64,000 bases of DNA from assembly GCA_009711615.1 (NCBI GenBank), contig VENI01000008.1, positions 92,412-156,411 of the forward strand, written 5' to 3'. Position numbers and translations under genes: made by a program. Under the pieces are notes generated by a model that did no database searches, had not been told where the DNA came from, and was given only the letters and a program-made list of their open reading frames with translations. Each line of letters starts with the position of its first letter. Position 1 is the first letter of the stretch. Positions 1 to 8,279 of this stretch are shown here, one piece after another. The DNA comes from Bacillota bacterium. GTDB taxonomy: Bacteria > Bacillota > Desulfotomaculia > Desulfotomaculales > Desulfohalotomaculaceae.

Positions 1-1251
1 CATTGAAGCGATACCATCCCAAAGCCCTAATACAATGTTTTTGCCTACTTCAACGATTGAATAAGCCGCTTTCCCAACACCTATAACGATGGCAGCAACA
101 ATCTGGGGGAGTTGGGCCACAAGCTGTGGGATTGCTTGAATAATTCCCGCAGCAAGCTGAATGATAAGCTTTATTACCATCTCAGTAATCTGTGGCAGAC
201 TAGCGGCAATAAAGTTAATAATTGAGCTAATGATGGTCGGCAAAGCCTCCATAAGTTTTGGCAGTGCATTTAAGATTCCCATTGCCAGGCCTTCGATAAT
301 TTTAAAGGCCGCACCTAGAATCATGTCCAAATTACTTATGATTACGTCCACTATTAAAGTCAGTGTTTCCACAATAGCTGGAATAAGCTCCGGTAATGCC
401 TCACCTATACCGGTGGCCAAGGTTACAATAATCATTAGAGCTGCTTCTACCAGTGCAGGCAAGTTATCAATAATACCATCCACCAAAGCAATAACAAGGT
501 GTAACGCTCCTTCTGTAATTTGAGGAAGGGCAGCGATTAAACTATCCAGTAGGGTCATAACAATCTGCATGGCAGAATCAATAATTACCGGGAGGTTGTC
601 GACTACGGCCCCTGCGATGGACGTCACAATTTGAAGGCCTAAGGTGACAAACTGCGCAGTTGTTCCGTGATGATAGTTGTGATACCACCCACCGTCTTGC
701 CAATGATGTCAGAGATTTTATCAAAATCTCCGTCTGCAGCATTGATGCCGTTGGAGAGTTCGGAAAACAGATCGGTAATTCCAGCAGACACTTCACTCAC
801 CGCAGGTAAAAATACACCTTGCAGGGATCGCTTCACACCCTCAAACCCATCGGTCAGATTGTTATATTTAACCTCTGTAATTTGCGATAGGGCATCACTA
901 CTGGCCAAGGTACTGTCTTTCATACTAGCAAGCACAGGTAAAACATTGGCCTCTAAATCCTCAAACTGGGTTCCAAAGAGTTGTACCCCAATGGTATTTT
1001 TAAGCAGCGGATCTTCAATTTCTTGCAGTCTTTCAATGACGTTATAAAAGGCATCGTTTGCCATCTCTCCGCCTTGGGAAAACTGTCTTGTCATCTCTTC
1101 AGCACTTAACCCTAGTGCAGTAAAAGCCTCTATGCTGGTTTTGCTGCCGTCTTTTGCCAAAAAGTACCCCTTACTCCATTGGGGGTCCTTCCATTTTGCG
1201 TTGGCAAGTGAGTTTACCACTGTCTCCCAAGTAACCAGCCACGACCGCTTT
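1..1251 (-). pseudogene. Phage tail tape-measure protein, partial and frameshifted
   Basis: Leftward coding sequence that runs off the left edge and is cut at its upstream side by the element beginning near 1252. The upstream part (1250 to 639) reads in one frame, including NAKWKDPQWSKGYFLA, a tape-measure-like stretch. The downstream part (about 660 to 1) reads in another frame and is a long run of hydrophobic helical repeats of the type LPQITEGALHLVIALVDGI, typical of the membrane-spanning part of tape-measure proteins that set siphophage tail length. Adding one base near 654-656 would turn ...EQL-RSLSP-stop into ...EQL-PQFVTLGLQIV..., so a single-base deletion explains the break. A sequencing error cannot be excluded, but loss of the 5' end supports a decayed prophage gene. 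Confidence 0.75.
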
Positions 1252-1397
1252 GTGCGACCAGCATGGCTGGTTGGTTAATTGGCTATTCGACAATCATCGA
1301 CGTAATGCGGGTGGTACCCGGAGCTTTCTTTCGACTCACCCAAAGGTAGAAGCGGTTCGGTCTCGCAATGATTAAATTAACAATTTATACAGAAAGC
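1252..1397 (+). mobile_element. Candidate group II intron 5' fragment
   Basis: The tape-measure reading frame is conserved up to 1251 and then stops making sense exactly where the rightward sequence GTGCGACCAGC begins, which fits the GUGYG 5' end of bacterial group II introns. The next 110 bases contain short complementary blocks (ACCAGC/GCTGGT, GGGTGG/CCACCC-like) and no coding potential, as expected of ribozyme domain I. The tract is then interrupted by the IS21 element at 1398. No reverse transcriptase and no domain V could be found downstream, so only a fragment would remain. This is an inference from the boundary and the first bases; a covariance-model search is needed to confirm it. Confidence 0.35.
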
Positions 1398-1460
1398 TGT
1401 AAGTGGTAAACTAAAAGGGACAAATTTTGGCCATTAAAAACGGACGATTATTTCCAGTTC
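1398..1460 (+). repeat. IS21 left terminal repeat region
   Basis: Starts TGTAAGTGGTAAAC and includes a GGCCATTAAAA motif and CGGACGATTATTTCCAG. It matches the right end inverted, and is where the transposase is expected to bind. Confidence 0.85.
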
Positions 1461-1521
1461 ACATACCACTTTTCTTAGTTAACTGGTATATTTATCAGGT
1501 AACGTGAGAGGAGTGAATAAA

Positions 1522-3063
1522 ATGGTGAGGTGGAAAATGTATAGCGAAATTCTTCGACTTAAAAACTTGGGATTTAATAAATCACAAGTAGCAAGGCAAC
1601 TAGGTATTAATGTAAAAACGGTAAGTAAGTACTGGGATGTTGATGCCGAAGGTTTTTCCAATGTTTTGCAAAGTGTTGGTGACCGGTCAAAGAAACTAGA
1701 TAAGTACAATGATGTTATCCTTGGGTGGCTACGAGAATTCCCAGACATCAGTAGTGCCCAGGTGATGGACTGGCTTAAGGAACACTACAAGGTAACTGAT
1801 TGTAGAGGGCGTACTGTCCGGCGCTATGTATCACGACTTCGAAAGAAACACAACATCCATAAAAAACAAGCTAGCAGGCAGTACCAAGCAGTGGTTGATC
1901 CGCCGATGGGTAAACAGATGCAAATTGATTTTGGAGAAACAACAGTGCGGAAGTCCACAGGTGGATATATTAAAATTTACGGCATGGGCGTAGTGCTTTC
2001 ACACTCTAGATACAAATACGCAGAGTGGTCAGATAAGCCACTTACCTCAGCCACTTTTATTCAAATGTTGGGACGCTGTTTTGACTACATTGGTGGCGTT
2101 CCTGAAGAGTTGGTCTTTGATCAAGATAAGATAATTGCAGTCAGCGAAAACCATGGTGATATTATCTACACCTTTGAATTCGAAAAGTTTAAGCAGGCTA
2201 TGGGTTTTAAGGCATGGCTTTGTAGAAAAAGCGACCCTGAGAGTAAAGGCCGAGTTGAAGCAGTTGTAAAGTATATGAAGCGTAATTTTGCCGCTAACCG
2301 TCTGTTCATAGATCTTAAAATATGGAATCGGAGTTGTGAAGATTGGCTGGAACGAACAGCAAATACTAAGCGTCATGGCACAACAAAAAAGATACCAGCA
2401 GAGGTGTTTCTCTTGGAAAAGCAGCACCTCAAACCAGTACCTTATACAAATAATATACCTAAGGATATTGTAACAAGAGCGGTAAGAAAAGACAATACTA
2501 TCCTTTACAAGAGCAACCGTTACTCCGTACCGGTTGGCACATACAAACAGGGCATAGAATTAGAGCTAGAAATAGAGGACAATTGCATTATCCTCTATCA
2601 TCTCTTTACCAACCAAATTGTAGCTAAACATAAAATTAGTTTGGAGAAAGGTGCGTTAATTCAAAACAACAATCATCTCAGAGATAACAGCAAAAAAATA
2701 GATGAGCTTTACCAAACAACTCTAGAGAACCTGGGTGGAGGTGGCAATGCCGCTGAGTTTCTTAAAGCCATCCGTCGGGAGAAAACCAGATATGTACGTG
2801 ATCAGTTTGGGGTAATGAATGAGGTGGCAAAAGTTTACCCTAAACCTATTGTGAAAAAGTCCATCGCCTATTGTCTAGAGATGAGTCTTTACAGTGCTGT
2901 GGATTGCCGTTGTGCAGCAGAATATTTTCTTAGCCAACAAGAAACATCTGTTGATATGTCAATATTAGATAATCCAAATTCATGGCCACAATACCTCAAG
3001 GTAAAAGCTGAGCAGAGAAGCATCACTGCATACTCCAGACTCTTGGGAGGTGCCAAACATTGA
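1522..3063 (+). CDS. istA: IS21 transposase IstA
   Basis: DDE-type transposase of 513 aa that, with IstB, catalyses cut-and-paste transposition of the element. An N-terminal helix-turn-helix (LGFNKSQVARQLGINVKTVS) precedes an RNase-H-fold catalytic core in which QIDFGE, LVFDQDK and ESKGRVE supply the expected D, D and E. The C-terminal part has the beta-barrel region that follows the core in this family. The reading frame opens with GTG at 1504, but ATG at 1522 has GAGAGGAG eight bases upstream and is the better start. Its TGA stop overlaps the istB start by four bases, suggesting coupled translation. Full length, no visible defects. Confidence 0.95.
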   Translation: MVRWKMYSEILRLKNLGFNKSQVARQLGINVKTVSKYWDVDAEGFSNVLQSVGDRSKKLDKYNDVILGWLREFPDISSAQVMDWLKEHYKVTDCRGRTVRRYVSRLRKKHNIHKKQASRQYQAVVDPPMGKQMQIDFGETTVRKSTGGYIKIYGMGVVLSHSRYKYAEWSDKPLTSATFIQMLGRCFDYIGGVPEELVFDQDKIIAVSENHGDIIYTFEFEKFKQAMGFKAWLCRKSDPESKGRVEAVVKYMKRNFAANRLFIDLKIWNRSCEDWLERTANTKRHGTTKKIPAEVFLLEKQHLKPVPYTNNIPKDIVTRAVRKDNTILYKSNRYSVPVGTYKQGIELELEIEDNCIILYHLFTNQIVAKHKISLEKGALIQNNNHLRDNSKKIDELYQTTLENLGGGGNAAEFLKAIRREKTRYVRDQFGVMNEVAKVYPKPIVKKSIAYCLEMSLYSAVDCRCAAEYFLSQQETSVDMSILDNPNSWPQYLKVKAEQRSITAYSRLLGGAKH

Positions 3064-3815
3064 ATAACACCAAGACCCAAGAGGTTAAGACACTGCTAGG
3101 CACATTGCGCCTCAATAGCATCAATGATCAATTGGATGAGTTATTGATAACTGCAATTAAAGAAGATACAACCTGCGTGGAGTTTTTGCATCTTGCTCTA
3201 CAAAAAGAAGTAGACGCTAGAAATGCCAAATCACGGGCTCAAAGATTAAAACGTGCTGCGTTTCCTTATCACAAAACTATTGATGACTTTGACTTTGGGT
3301 TTCAAACATCCGTAACACGGCGCCAGATACAGCAACTGATGGACATGCACTGGATAGAAAAGGCTTTTAATTTACTTTTTCTTGGCCCACCAGGAATTGG
3401 AAAGTCGCACATTAGTATCGGGTTGGGTATCCAAGCTGTGGAACTGGGGTACCGTGTTATCTTCATATCGATGGATGAACTGATAAAGACACTAAAAACA
3501 GAGGCGATATCAGCAAAGAGTAAACGGCAGCTAAAGAACATTATGAACTGCTCTTTGTTGATCGTAGACGAAGTAGGTTTTTTGCCCATCACAAGGCAAG
3601 AAGCAAACCTATTCTTTCAACTGGTAACAAACCTCTACCAGAATACATCAGTAATTGTAACCTCTAACAAGGGCTTTGATGAGTGGTCGGAATTCTTCGG
3701 AGATCCGGTTATCACAGCAGCCGTCTTGGACAGGCTTGTTCATAACAGCGAGTTATTTAATATTACAGGTGAAAGCTATCGCTTACAGCACAGAAACACT
3801 ATATTTGATCAATAA
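3060..3815 (+). CDS. istB: IS21 helper ATPase IstB
   Basis: AAA+ ATPase of 251 aa related to DnaA/DnaC that selects the target and stimulates IstA. It shows the N-terminal IstB region, a Walker A loop GPPGIGKSH (near residue 110), a Walker B LLIVDEVGF (near 163) and a conserved DRLVH sensor region near the C-terminus. It starts at a TTG that overlaps the istA stop (TTGA), the usual arrangement in IS21 elements. Full length. Confidence 0.95.
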   Translation: MNNTKTQEVKTLLGTLRLNSINDQLDELLITAIKEDTTCVEFLHLALQKEVDARNAKSRAQRLKRAAFPYHKTIDDFDFGFQTSVTRRQIQQLMDMHWIEKAFNLLFLGPPGIGKSHISIGLGIQAVELGYRVIFISMDELIKTLKTEAISAKSKRQLKNIMNCSLLIVDEVGFLPITRQEANLFFQLVTNLYQNTSVIVTSNKGFDEWSEFFGDPVITAAVLDRLVHNSELFNITGESYRLQHRNTIFDQ

Positions 3816-3896
3816 CAAGGTCGTTGTTGCTGAAGACATATCATTTTCAGCAACAACAAAAAACCCGTGAATCTCTATTCACAGGCAACTTAATTA

Positions 3897-3957
3897 ACTG
3901 GAAAAAATCGTCCAAAATTATTGGCCATTTTTTATCCAAAACTATTGACCGCTTACA
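3897..3957 (-). repeat. IS21 right terminal repeat region
   Basis: Read inward on the minus strand it begins TGTAAGCGGTCAATAG, then carries TTTTGGATAAAAAATGGCC and GGACGATTTTTTCCAG, mirroring the left end. Bases 3958-3962 outside it repeat the left flank AAAGC. Confidence 0.85.
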
Positions 3958-3962
3958 AAAGC

Positions 3963-4180
3963 TTTATGTCGTTGCCACCTTTGATAGTTGTTTCGTGTTG
4001 ATAAATTGCTTCTGCTATCAGTTCAACAATTAATTTAATAATATTTAACGGCGGCAGAGAAATTATTCCTATTGGTAATTATGTTACTAATATAGGAGAC
4101 TTTTATTTTGTATTAGCTCTTGTTTTTCTAACAAGCGACAGCGGACTTAATGAATGCTACAACAGTTATAATCTGCTTAA
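3963..4180. other. Intergenic flank of IS21
   Basis: This A+T-rich stretch right of the IS has no coding sequence I can support. It should be the continuation of whatever the IS interrupted. A weak hairpin of the type CCTAT..ATAGG lies around 4067-4101. No intron 3' end was recognisable. Confidence 0.4.
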
Positions 4181-4894
4181 TTAATTATTAATATTTGTGT
4201 AGTCTGCTCGAAAATATACTTTATAATCACTAATTTTAAAACCATACTCTTTTAGCATTTTAGTAATTAGATTTCTTATAGAATTGCCGCTTTGGTTTAT
4301 TTCAACATATATTTTATCTGAAACTAATCTTCCTTTTCTAAGATCTTCAGGGTTTGTAGAAAAGTATTTATTCTTCTTTCCATTCATCGATTTCTTTTGT
4401 TTAAAACTCATAAATTTATCTTCATCAATGGCAATTAATAATTCACAAGTTTTTACAAGCATTTCTTGCCATGATTTTACTTCAATTAAGTTTTTGTCAT
4501 TTATTTTAAAACCAAAAGGTCTTTTGTGAGTAAAGTTTTCATATAATGTATGTTCGACATTGTTATCAACTAAATAATCTGAATAATTAGGAATTACTTT
4601 TTTATCTATCTCTTCATCTTCATTCTCTTGTAAGTTAATATCTAGTTCCTCTATATCTAAAACATTTATCATCTCATCTATATCCGACTCATATTTACTT
4701 GCTCGCTGAGCTAACTCAGAATAAATAGTCGTTTTTTCAAAATCTCTAGCTGATACTGCTTTACTCATGTTCTTTCCAATTGTTTCAATAGTATCATTGA
4801 GAATTTCCTTTAAAAGTTCTAAGCTCTCAGAGACATCTACAGCTTTTTCAGGAAAATCCTCTTTGAGTTTAAGTAAAAAATCTTTAATATCCAC
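4181..4894 (-). CDS. Uncharacterised protein, possibly R-M associated
   Basis: Acidic protein of 237 aa that I do not recognise by function. The N-terminal two-fifths is predicted helical and coiled-coil-like and is followed by a very acidic linker (LQENEDEEIDKK). The C-terminal 120 residues (from HKRPFGF to the end) form a compact block with KSWQEMLVKTCELL, YFSTNPEDLRKGR and SGNSIRNLITKMLKEYGF. I associate such a C-terminal module with proteins found beside restriction and phage loci, but this is only an impression. The frame opens at 4903, but GTG at 4894 has AAGGTG six bases upstream. It is separated from hsdM by that operon's terminator and an A+T-rich gap, so it probably has its own promoter. 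Very low G+C suggests acquired DNA. Confidence 0.6.
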   Translation of the reverse strand: MDIKDFLLKLKEDFPEKAVDVSESLELLKEILNDTIETIGKNMSKAVSARDFEKTTIYSELAQRASKYESDIDEMINVLDIEELDINLQENEDEEIDKKVIPNYSDYLVDNNVEHTLYENFTHKRPFGFKINDKNLIEVKSWQEMLVKTCELLIAIDEDKFMSFKQKKSMNGKKNKYFSTNPEDLRKGRLVSDKIYVEINQSGNSIRNLITKMLKEYGFKISDYKVYFRADYTNINN

Positions 4895-5134
4895 TAAAAT
4901 CACCTTAGCTTTTTCTTAAGATTTTCTGTAATTTTTTTACTTAACCTTCTTTTTGACAAAAGTAGTGTTTATATTACAAAAACTTACTTAATTCTTTGAA
5001 ATAAATTGTTAATAATAACTAAGTAGTTAGTCATCCATCCCAAATATATTATATTTTTTATTATTTTAAGCTTCAGCATGAAATAGGTCAGTGTGTTAAT
5101 TAATCGTACGTTTTTTAAAAATCACTCTAATCAT

Positions 5135-5168
5135 AAAGCCCCACTTCATTTTGAAAGCGGGGCTTTTT
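5135..5168 (-). terminator. Terminator of the hsd operon
   Basis: GC-rich inverted repeat AAAGCCCC..GGGGCTTT just downstream of the hsdM stop, with short T/A runs on both sides, so it may work in both directions. Confidence 0.75.
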
Positions 5169-5177
5169 ATGGCCTTT

Positions 5178-6689
5178 TTACACTTCTTCAGATTTCTTTG
5201 TCTCTTCTGAACTACCGTTTATGGTAACCATTATCTCTTTGAAGCTCTCTAATCCCGCTTCAATGTTTTCAATAATCTCGTTTGCCAGAAGATCAGGGTC
5301 AGGAAGATTATCCAAATCCGCCAGGCTCTTATCTTTAATCCAGAAGATATCAAGATTTGTCTTATCTCTTGCTATAATTTCTTCATAAGTAAACCTGCGC
5401 CATCTGCCTTCCGGGTTATTTTCCGACCAAGTTTCTGTGCGATCGTGCCGATTAGATGGGTTATAGCAACGAATGAAATCCTTCAGATCATTGAATGTCA
5501 TGGGTTTTTTCTTCAGTGTATGGTGAACATTGGTTCTATAATCATAAACCCATACCTCTTTCGTCCATGCATCTTTTGACCCTGGTCTGTTATCAAAGAA
5601 AAGAACATTTGCCTTTACACCGGGTTTGTAAAATATCCCGGTTGGCAAACGCAATATGGTGTGCAGCTCAGTTGATTGAAGCATTTGTTTTCTAACAGTT
5701 TCCCCGGCACCGCCTTCAAAAAGGACATTGTCAGGTAGGACAACAGCAGCTTGACCATTTTCTTTTAGAAGTGTTTTTATATGTTGCAAAAAGTTTAATT
5801 GTTTGTTTGAAGTTGTAGCCCAGAAGTCTTGCCGGTTATACACTAAATCCTCTTTTTCCTGTTCACCTTCTTCGTTGGTAATGGTCATACTGGATTTTTT
5901 ACCAAAAGGTGGATTGGCAAGCACATAATTAAACCGTTTGCCTTCATCCGCTACCAAAGCATCTTTAGAAGAGATAAAGGTCTCTCCATCAATTTCGCCA
6001 ATATTGTGCAAGAACATATTCATTAAACACATTCTTCTTGTATTTGCGACTATCTCGTTTCCATAAAAGGTTTTTGTCTTTAAGAACTCTTTCTGTTCGC
6101 GATTCAAATCGTGATGTGCTGTAATGTAGTCATAAGCTGCCAAGAAAAACCCACCTGTACCACAAGCCGGGTCTATAATTGTTTTCATTGGTTCGGGCTG
6201 CACACAAGCTACCATTGCCTTGATAAGGGGTCTTGGTGTAAAGTATTGTCCAGCCCCGCTTTTTGTATCTTCCGCATTTTTTTCTAACAGGCCTTCGTAG
6301 ATTTTTCCTTTCAGGTCAGCCCCCATCATACTCCACTCTTCTTTGTCTACCATGTCGATAATCTTGTAAAGCTTTGCTGGGTCTTGAATCTTGTTTTGCG
6401 ATTTTGTAAATATTTGTCCTAATGTTCCTTTAGCTTTGGATAGCTCTCTTAAGGTTTTGTTATAATGTAATTCTAATTCCCTACCTCTTTTTCCTTTCAA
6501 GCTTTCCCAGTCGTAACCCTCGGGTACATTTATTTTTCGATAATAAGGAGGTTTAGCAAATTCATCAACCATTTTAAGGAATAGTAAATAGGTTAGCTGT
6601 TCCAAATAGTCGCCATAACTTACTCCGTCATCCCGAAGAACATGTGCAAAACTCCATACTTTTGAAACTATGCTTGATTCATTTCTCAT
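5178..6689 (-). CDS. hsdM: Type I R-M modification subunit HsdM
   Basis: N6-adenine DNA methyltransferase subunit (503 aa) that methylates the sites specified by HsdS and is needed for restriction by the HsdR-containing complex. The N-terminal HsdM helical domain is followed by the SAM-binding motif DPACGTGGF (near residue 173) and the adenine-methylase signature NPPF in YVLANPPFGKKS (near 260). Length is normal. It is the last gene of the leftward hsdR-hsdS-hsdM set, starting 12 bases after the hsdS stop with a GAGGAA ribosome site, and is followed by a terminator. The order R-S-M differs from the common M-S-R or R-M-S orders. Confidence 0.95.
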   Translation of the reverse strand: MRNESSIVSKVWSFAHVLRDDGVSYGDYLEQLTYLLFLKMVDEFAKPPYYRKINVPEGYDWESLKGKRGRELELHYNKTLRELSKAKGTLGQIFTKSQNKIQDPAKLYKIIDMVDKEEWSMMGADLKGKIYEGLLEKNAEDTKSGAGQYFTPRPLIKAMVACVQPEPMKTIIDPACGTGGFFLAAYDYITAHHDLNREQKEFLKTKTFYGNEIVANTRRMCLMNMFLHNIGEIDGETFISSKDALVADEGKRFNYVLANPPFGKKSSMTITNEEGEQEKEDLVYNRQDFWATTSNKQLNFLQHIKTLLKENGQAAVVLPDNVLFEGGAGETVRKQMLQSTELHTILRLPTGIFYKPGVKANVLFFDNRPGSKDAWTKEVWVYDYRTNVHHTLKKKPMTFNDLKDFIRCYNPSNRHDRTETWSENNPEGRWRRFTYEEIIARDKTNLDIFWIKDKSLADLDNLPDPDLLANEIIENIEAGLESFKEIMVTINGSSEETKKSEEV

Positions 6690-6701
6690 ATTTAAACTTC
6701 C

Positions 6702-8279
6702 TCATTCCTTTTCTTTTTTAATTCTACTCAATAGCTTTTCTGTAGGTTGCCAATCCGACTCCTTTCGGCAAGCTTGCAATTCTTCTTTATTTAGCAGCCT
6801 GCCTTCAAAGGCTTTTTTAAGGATACTTTGACGTAGTGCTTCCGCTTTTTCAAGACCTTTGTCTATGTTAGCTAAGATATTATCACAAACAGAAAGACGG
6901 GTTTCGATTTCCTTTACGATTTGAAATTGTTCTTCATTAGAGCATAAATTAATATGGACACTTCGGACTGATATTTTATCAATTGTGGGATTGCCAACAC
7001 CTCTGACGTAAAACGAAATTTCTTTTTCCTGATAGAAATTCTTCAATTGGTAATACAAAAATTTACTCGAAATCAAATCAGTTCTAATAGCAAATAAATT
7101 CATGGCTAATGAGGCTTTTTTATTTAGCTTTGGCATTAAATACACTTTACCTGCGTTTCCTATTTTCCCTATGAGTATTTCTCCGCCAAATAATTGAGAT
7201 TTTGATAGAAAATTGTAAGCATGTTCATTTATATACTTTAAATCTTTTTCAAAATCATCTTTTTCAAAATTAGTCGCTCTAACCATTATTGCATTATCTG
7301 GTGAGTCTGATAGAGTAACATTTTCTTTTAAAACTTTATAACTACCATTTGCATGATAGTCAGTTAAATCCGATATAACATCAGCTACCTGACATACTGT
7401 CCATTCTTTTGGTGTGAAAAATTCTTTATCATAATTACTGAAAACAGAAGTATCCAACACTCTCGGCTTTTTAGGTTTTCTTTGTGCCTTGCCCTTTTCT
7501 TCCCATTCCTTAACAGCATTTTCCCATTCTTGTAACCGGTTTTCATAGTGTTTTAGCCGTTCTTCTTTAATTTGCTCTAGTAACTCAACTGGCGAAGGTA
7601 CATTAGTCTGTTTCTTACGCCATTCCTTAGTTAATTCTCCCTCAAACGCTTTTTTCAAAACAGCATGCCTGTAAATCTCCAGTTTCTCTTTGGCTTTTTC
7701 GAGGTTGGCAATGCCATTATCTAGTTCACTAAAAAGCTGTTCTACTTTCACTACAACAGCTCGTTGTTCTGGGAGTGGGGCGAGGGGAATTCTGATAGTT
7801 TGAAACTGCTTGTATTTTAAATTTCGAAGATTATTACTACCACCTTGATATTGTATTGTTTTACCTGCAATATAAAGAAATGATAGATATGTGTTAATCC
7901 ATTTTGAATTCAGGAAATTCACTGGTCTTAATAAACGAAGAAAATTTGTGCAGATTATCTTATGATTTCTTAGGTTTAAAAAAACAGAATTGTCTATCAA
8001 AACTGTCCTCCCAACAGGCTGATCAGGGCCCCCTCCAGATATCTCTAACAGAATATCTCCTATGGCTAATTCTCTCTTTTTAAGACTGTTCCGTTTCACT
8101 TTTCTTAACGATGCCGTTTTTCCTTTTTCTTCTTTCCAATTTTTAAACTCTGCTCCTCTAATGCAATATACTGTTTCATATTCGTCATCTACATAATCAA
8201 GACTTTTGCCCCAATCTCCGCCAATAACATAGGAAAATAGTAATTTAAATTCGACTTCGATCCAATCTTTTCTCATCAT
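6702..8279 (-). CDS. hsdS: Type I R-M specificity subunit HsdS
   Basis: Target-recognition subunit of 525 aa. Two variable target-recognition domains alternate with two conserved helical spacers. The central spacer contains PLPEQRAVVVKVEQLFSELD and ends KKAFEGELTKEWR. The C-terminal spacer contains VKEIETRLSVCDNIL and ends ILKKAFEGRLL. The two KKAFEG segments are internal repeats, normal for HsdS and a possible site of recombination that changes specificity. The start overlaps the hsdR stop by four bases (ATGA), showing translational coupling. Recognition sequence cannot be inferred. Confidence 0.94.
   Translation of the reverse strand: MMRKDWIEVEFKLLFSYVIGGDWGKSLDYVDDEYETVYCIRGAEFKNWKEEKGKTASLRKVKRNSLKKRELAIGDILLEISGGGPDQPVGRTVLIDNSVFLNLRNHKIICTNFLRLLRPVNFLNSKWINTYLSFLYIAGKTIQYQGGSNNLRNLKYKQFQTIRIPLAPLPEQRAVVVKVEQLFSELDNGIANLEKAKEKLEIYRHAVLKKAFEGELTKEWRKKQTNVPSPVELLEQIKEERLKHYENRLQEWENAVKEWEEKGKAQRKPKKPRVLDTSVFSNYDKEFFTPKEWTVCQVADVISDLTDYHANGSYKVLKENVTLSDSPDNAIMVRATNFEKDDFEKDLKYINEHAYNFLSKSQLFGGEILIGKIGNAGKVYLMPKLNKKASLAMNLFAIRTDLISSKFLYYQLKNFYQEKEISFYVRGVGNPTIDKISVRSVHINLCSNEEQFQIVKEIETRLSVCDNILANIDKGLEKAEALRQSILKKAFEGRLLNKEELQACRKESDWQPTEKLLSRIKKEKE

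Larger units (their letters stand above)
1398..3957 (+). mobile_element. Intact IS21-family insertion sequence
   Basis: The element is bounded by inverted termini starting TGTAAGTGGT on the left and, read inward from the right, TGTAAGCGGT. The target duplication AAAGC is present exactly at 1393-1397 and 3958-3962. Inner repeats are also shared: a GGACGATT..TTCCAGTT block occurs at both ends in opposite orientation, as do copies of a TTTTGGCCATTA-like motif, giving the multiple-repeat ends usual for IS21. It carries overlapping istA and istB. Length is about 2.56 kb, normal for the family. Intact genes plus an exact duplication suggest a recent and possibly still mobile insertion. Confidence 0.93.

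Noticed and set aside
161..523. 120-aa rightward open frame near the left edge
   Set aside because: It is the antisense of the hydrophobic repeat part of the tape-measure gene, which is open and has clear homology on the minus strand.
3824..4033. 69-aa rightward open frame at the right end of the IS
   Set aside because: It crosses the IS21 right terminus into flanking DNA and has no homology or ribosome site.
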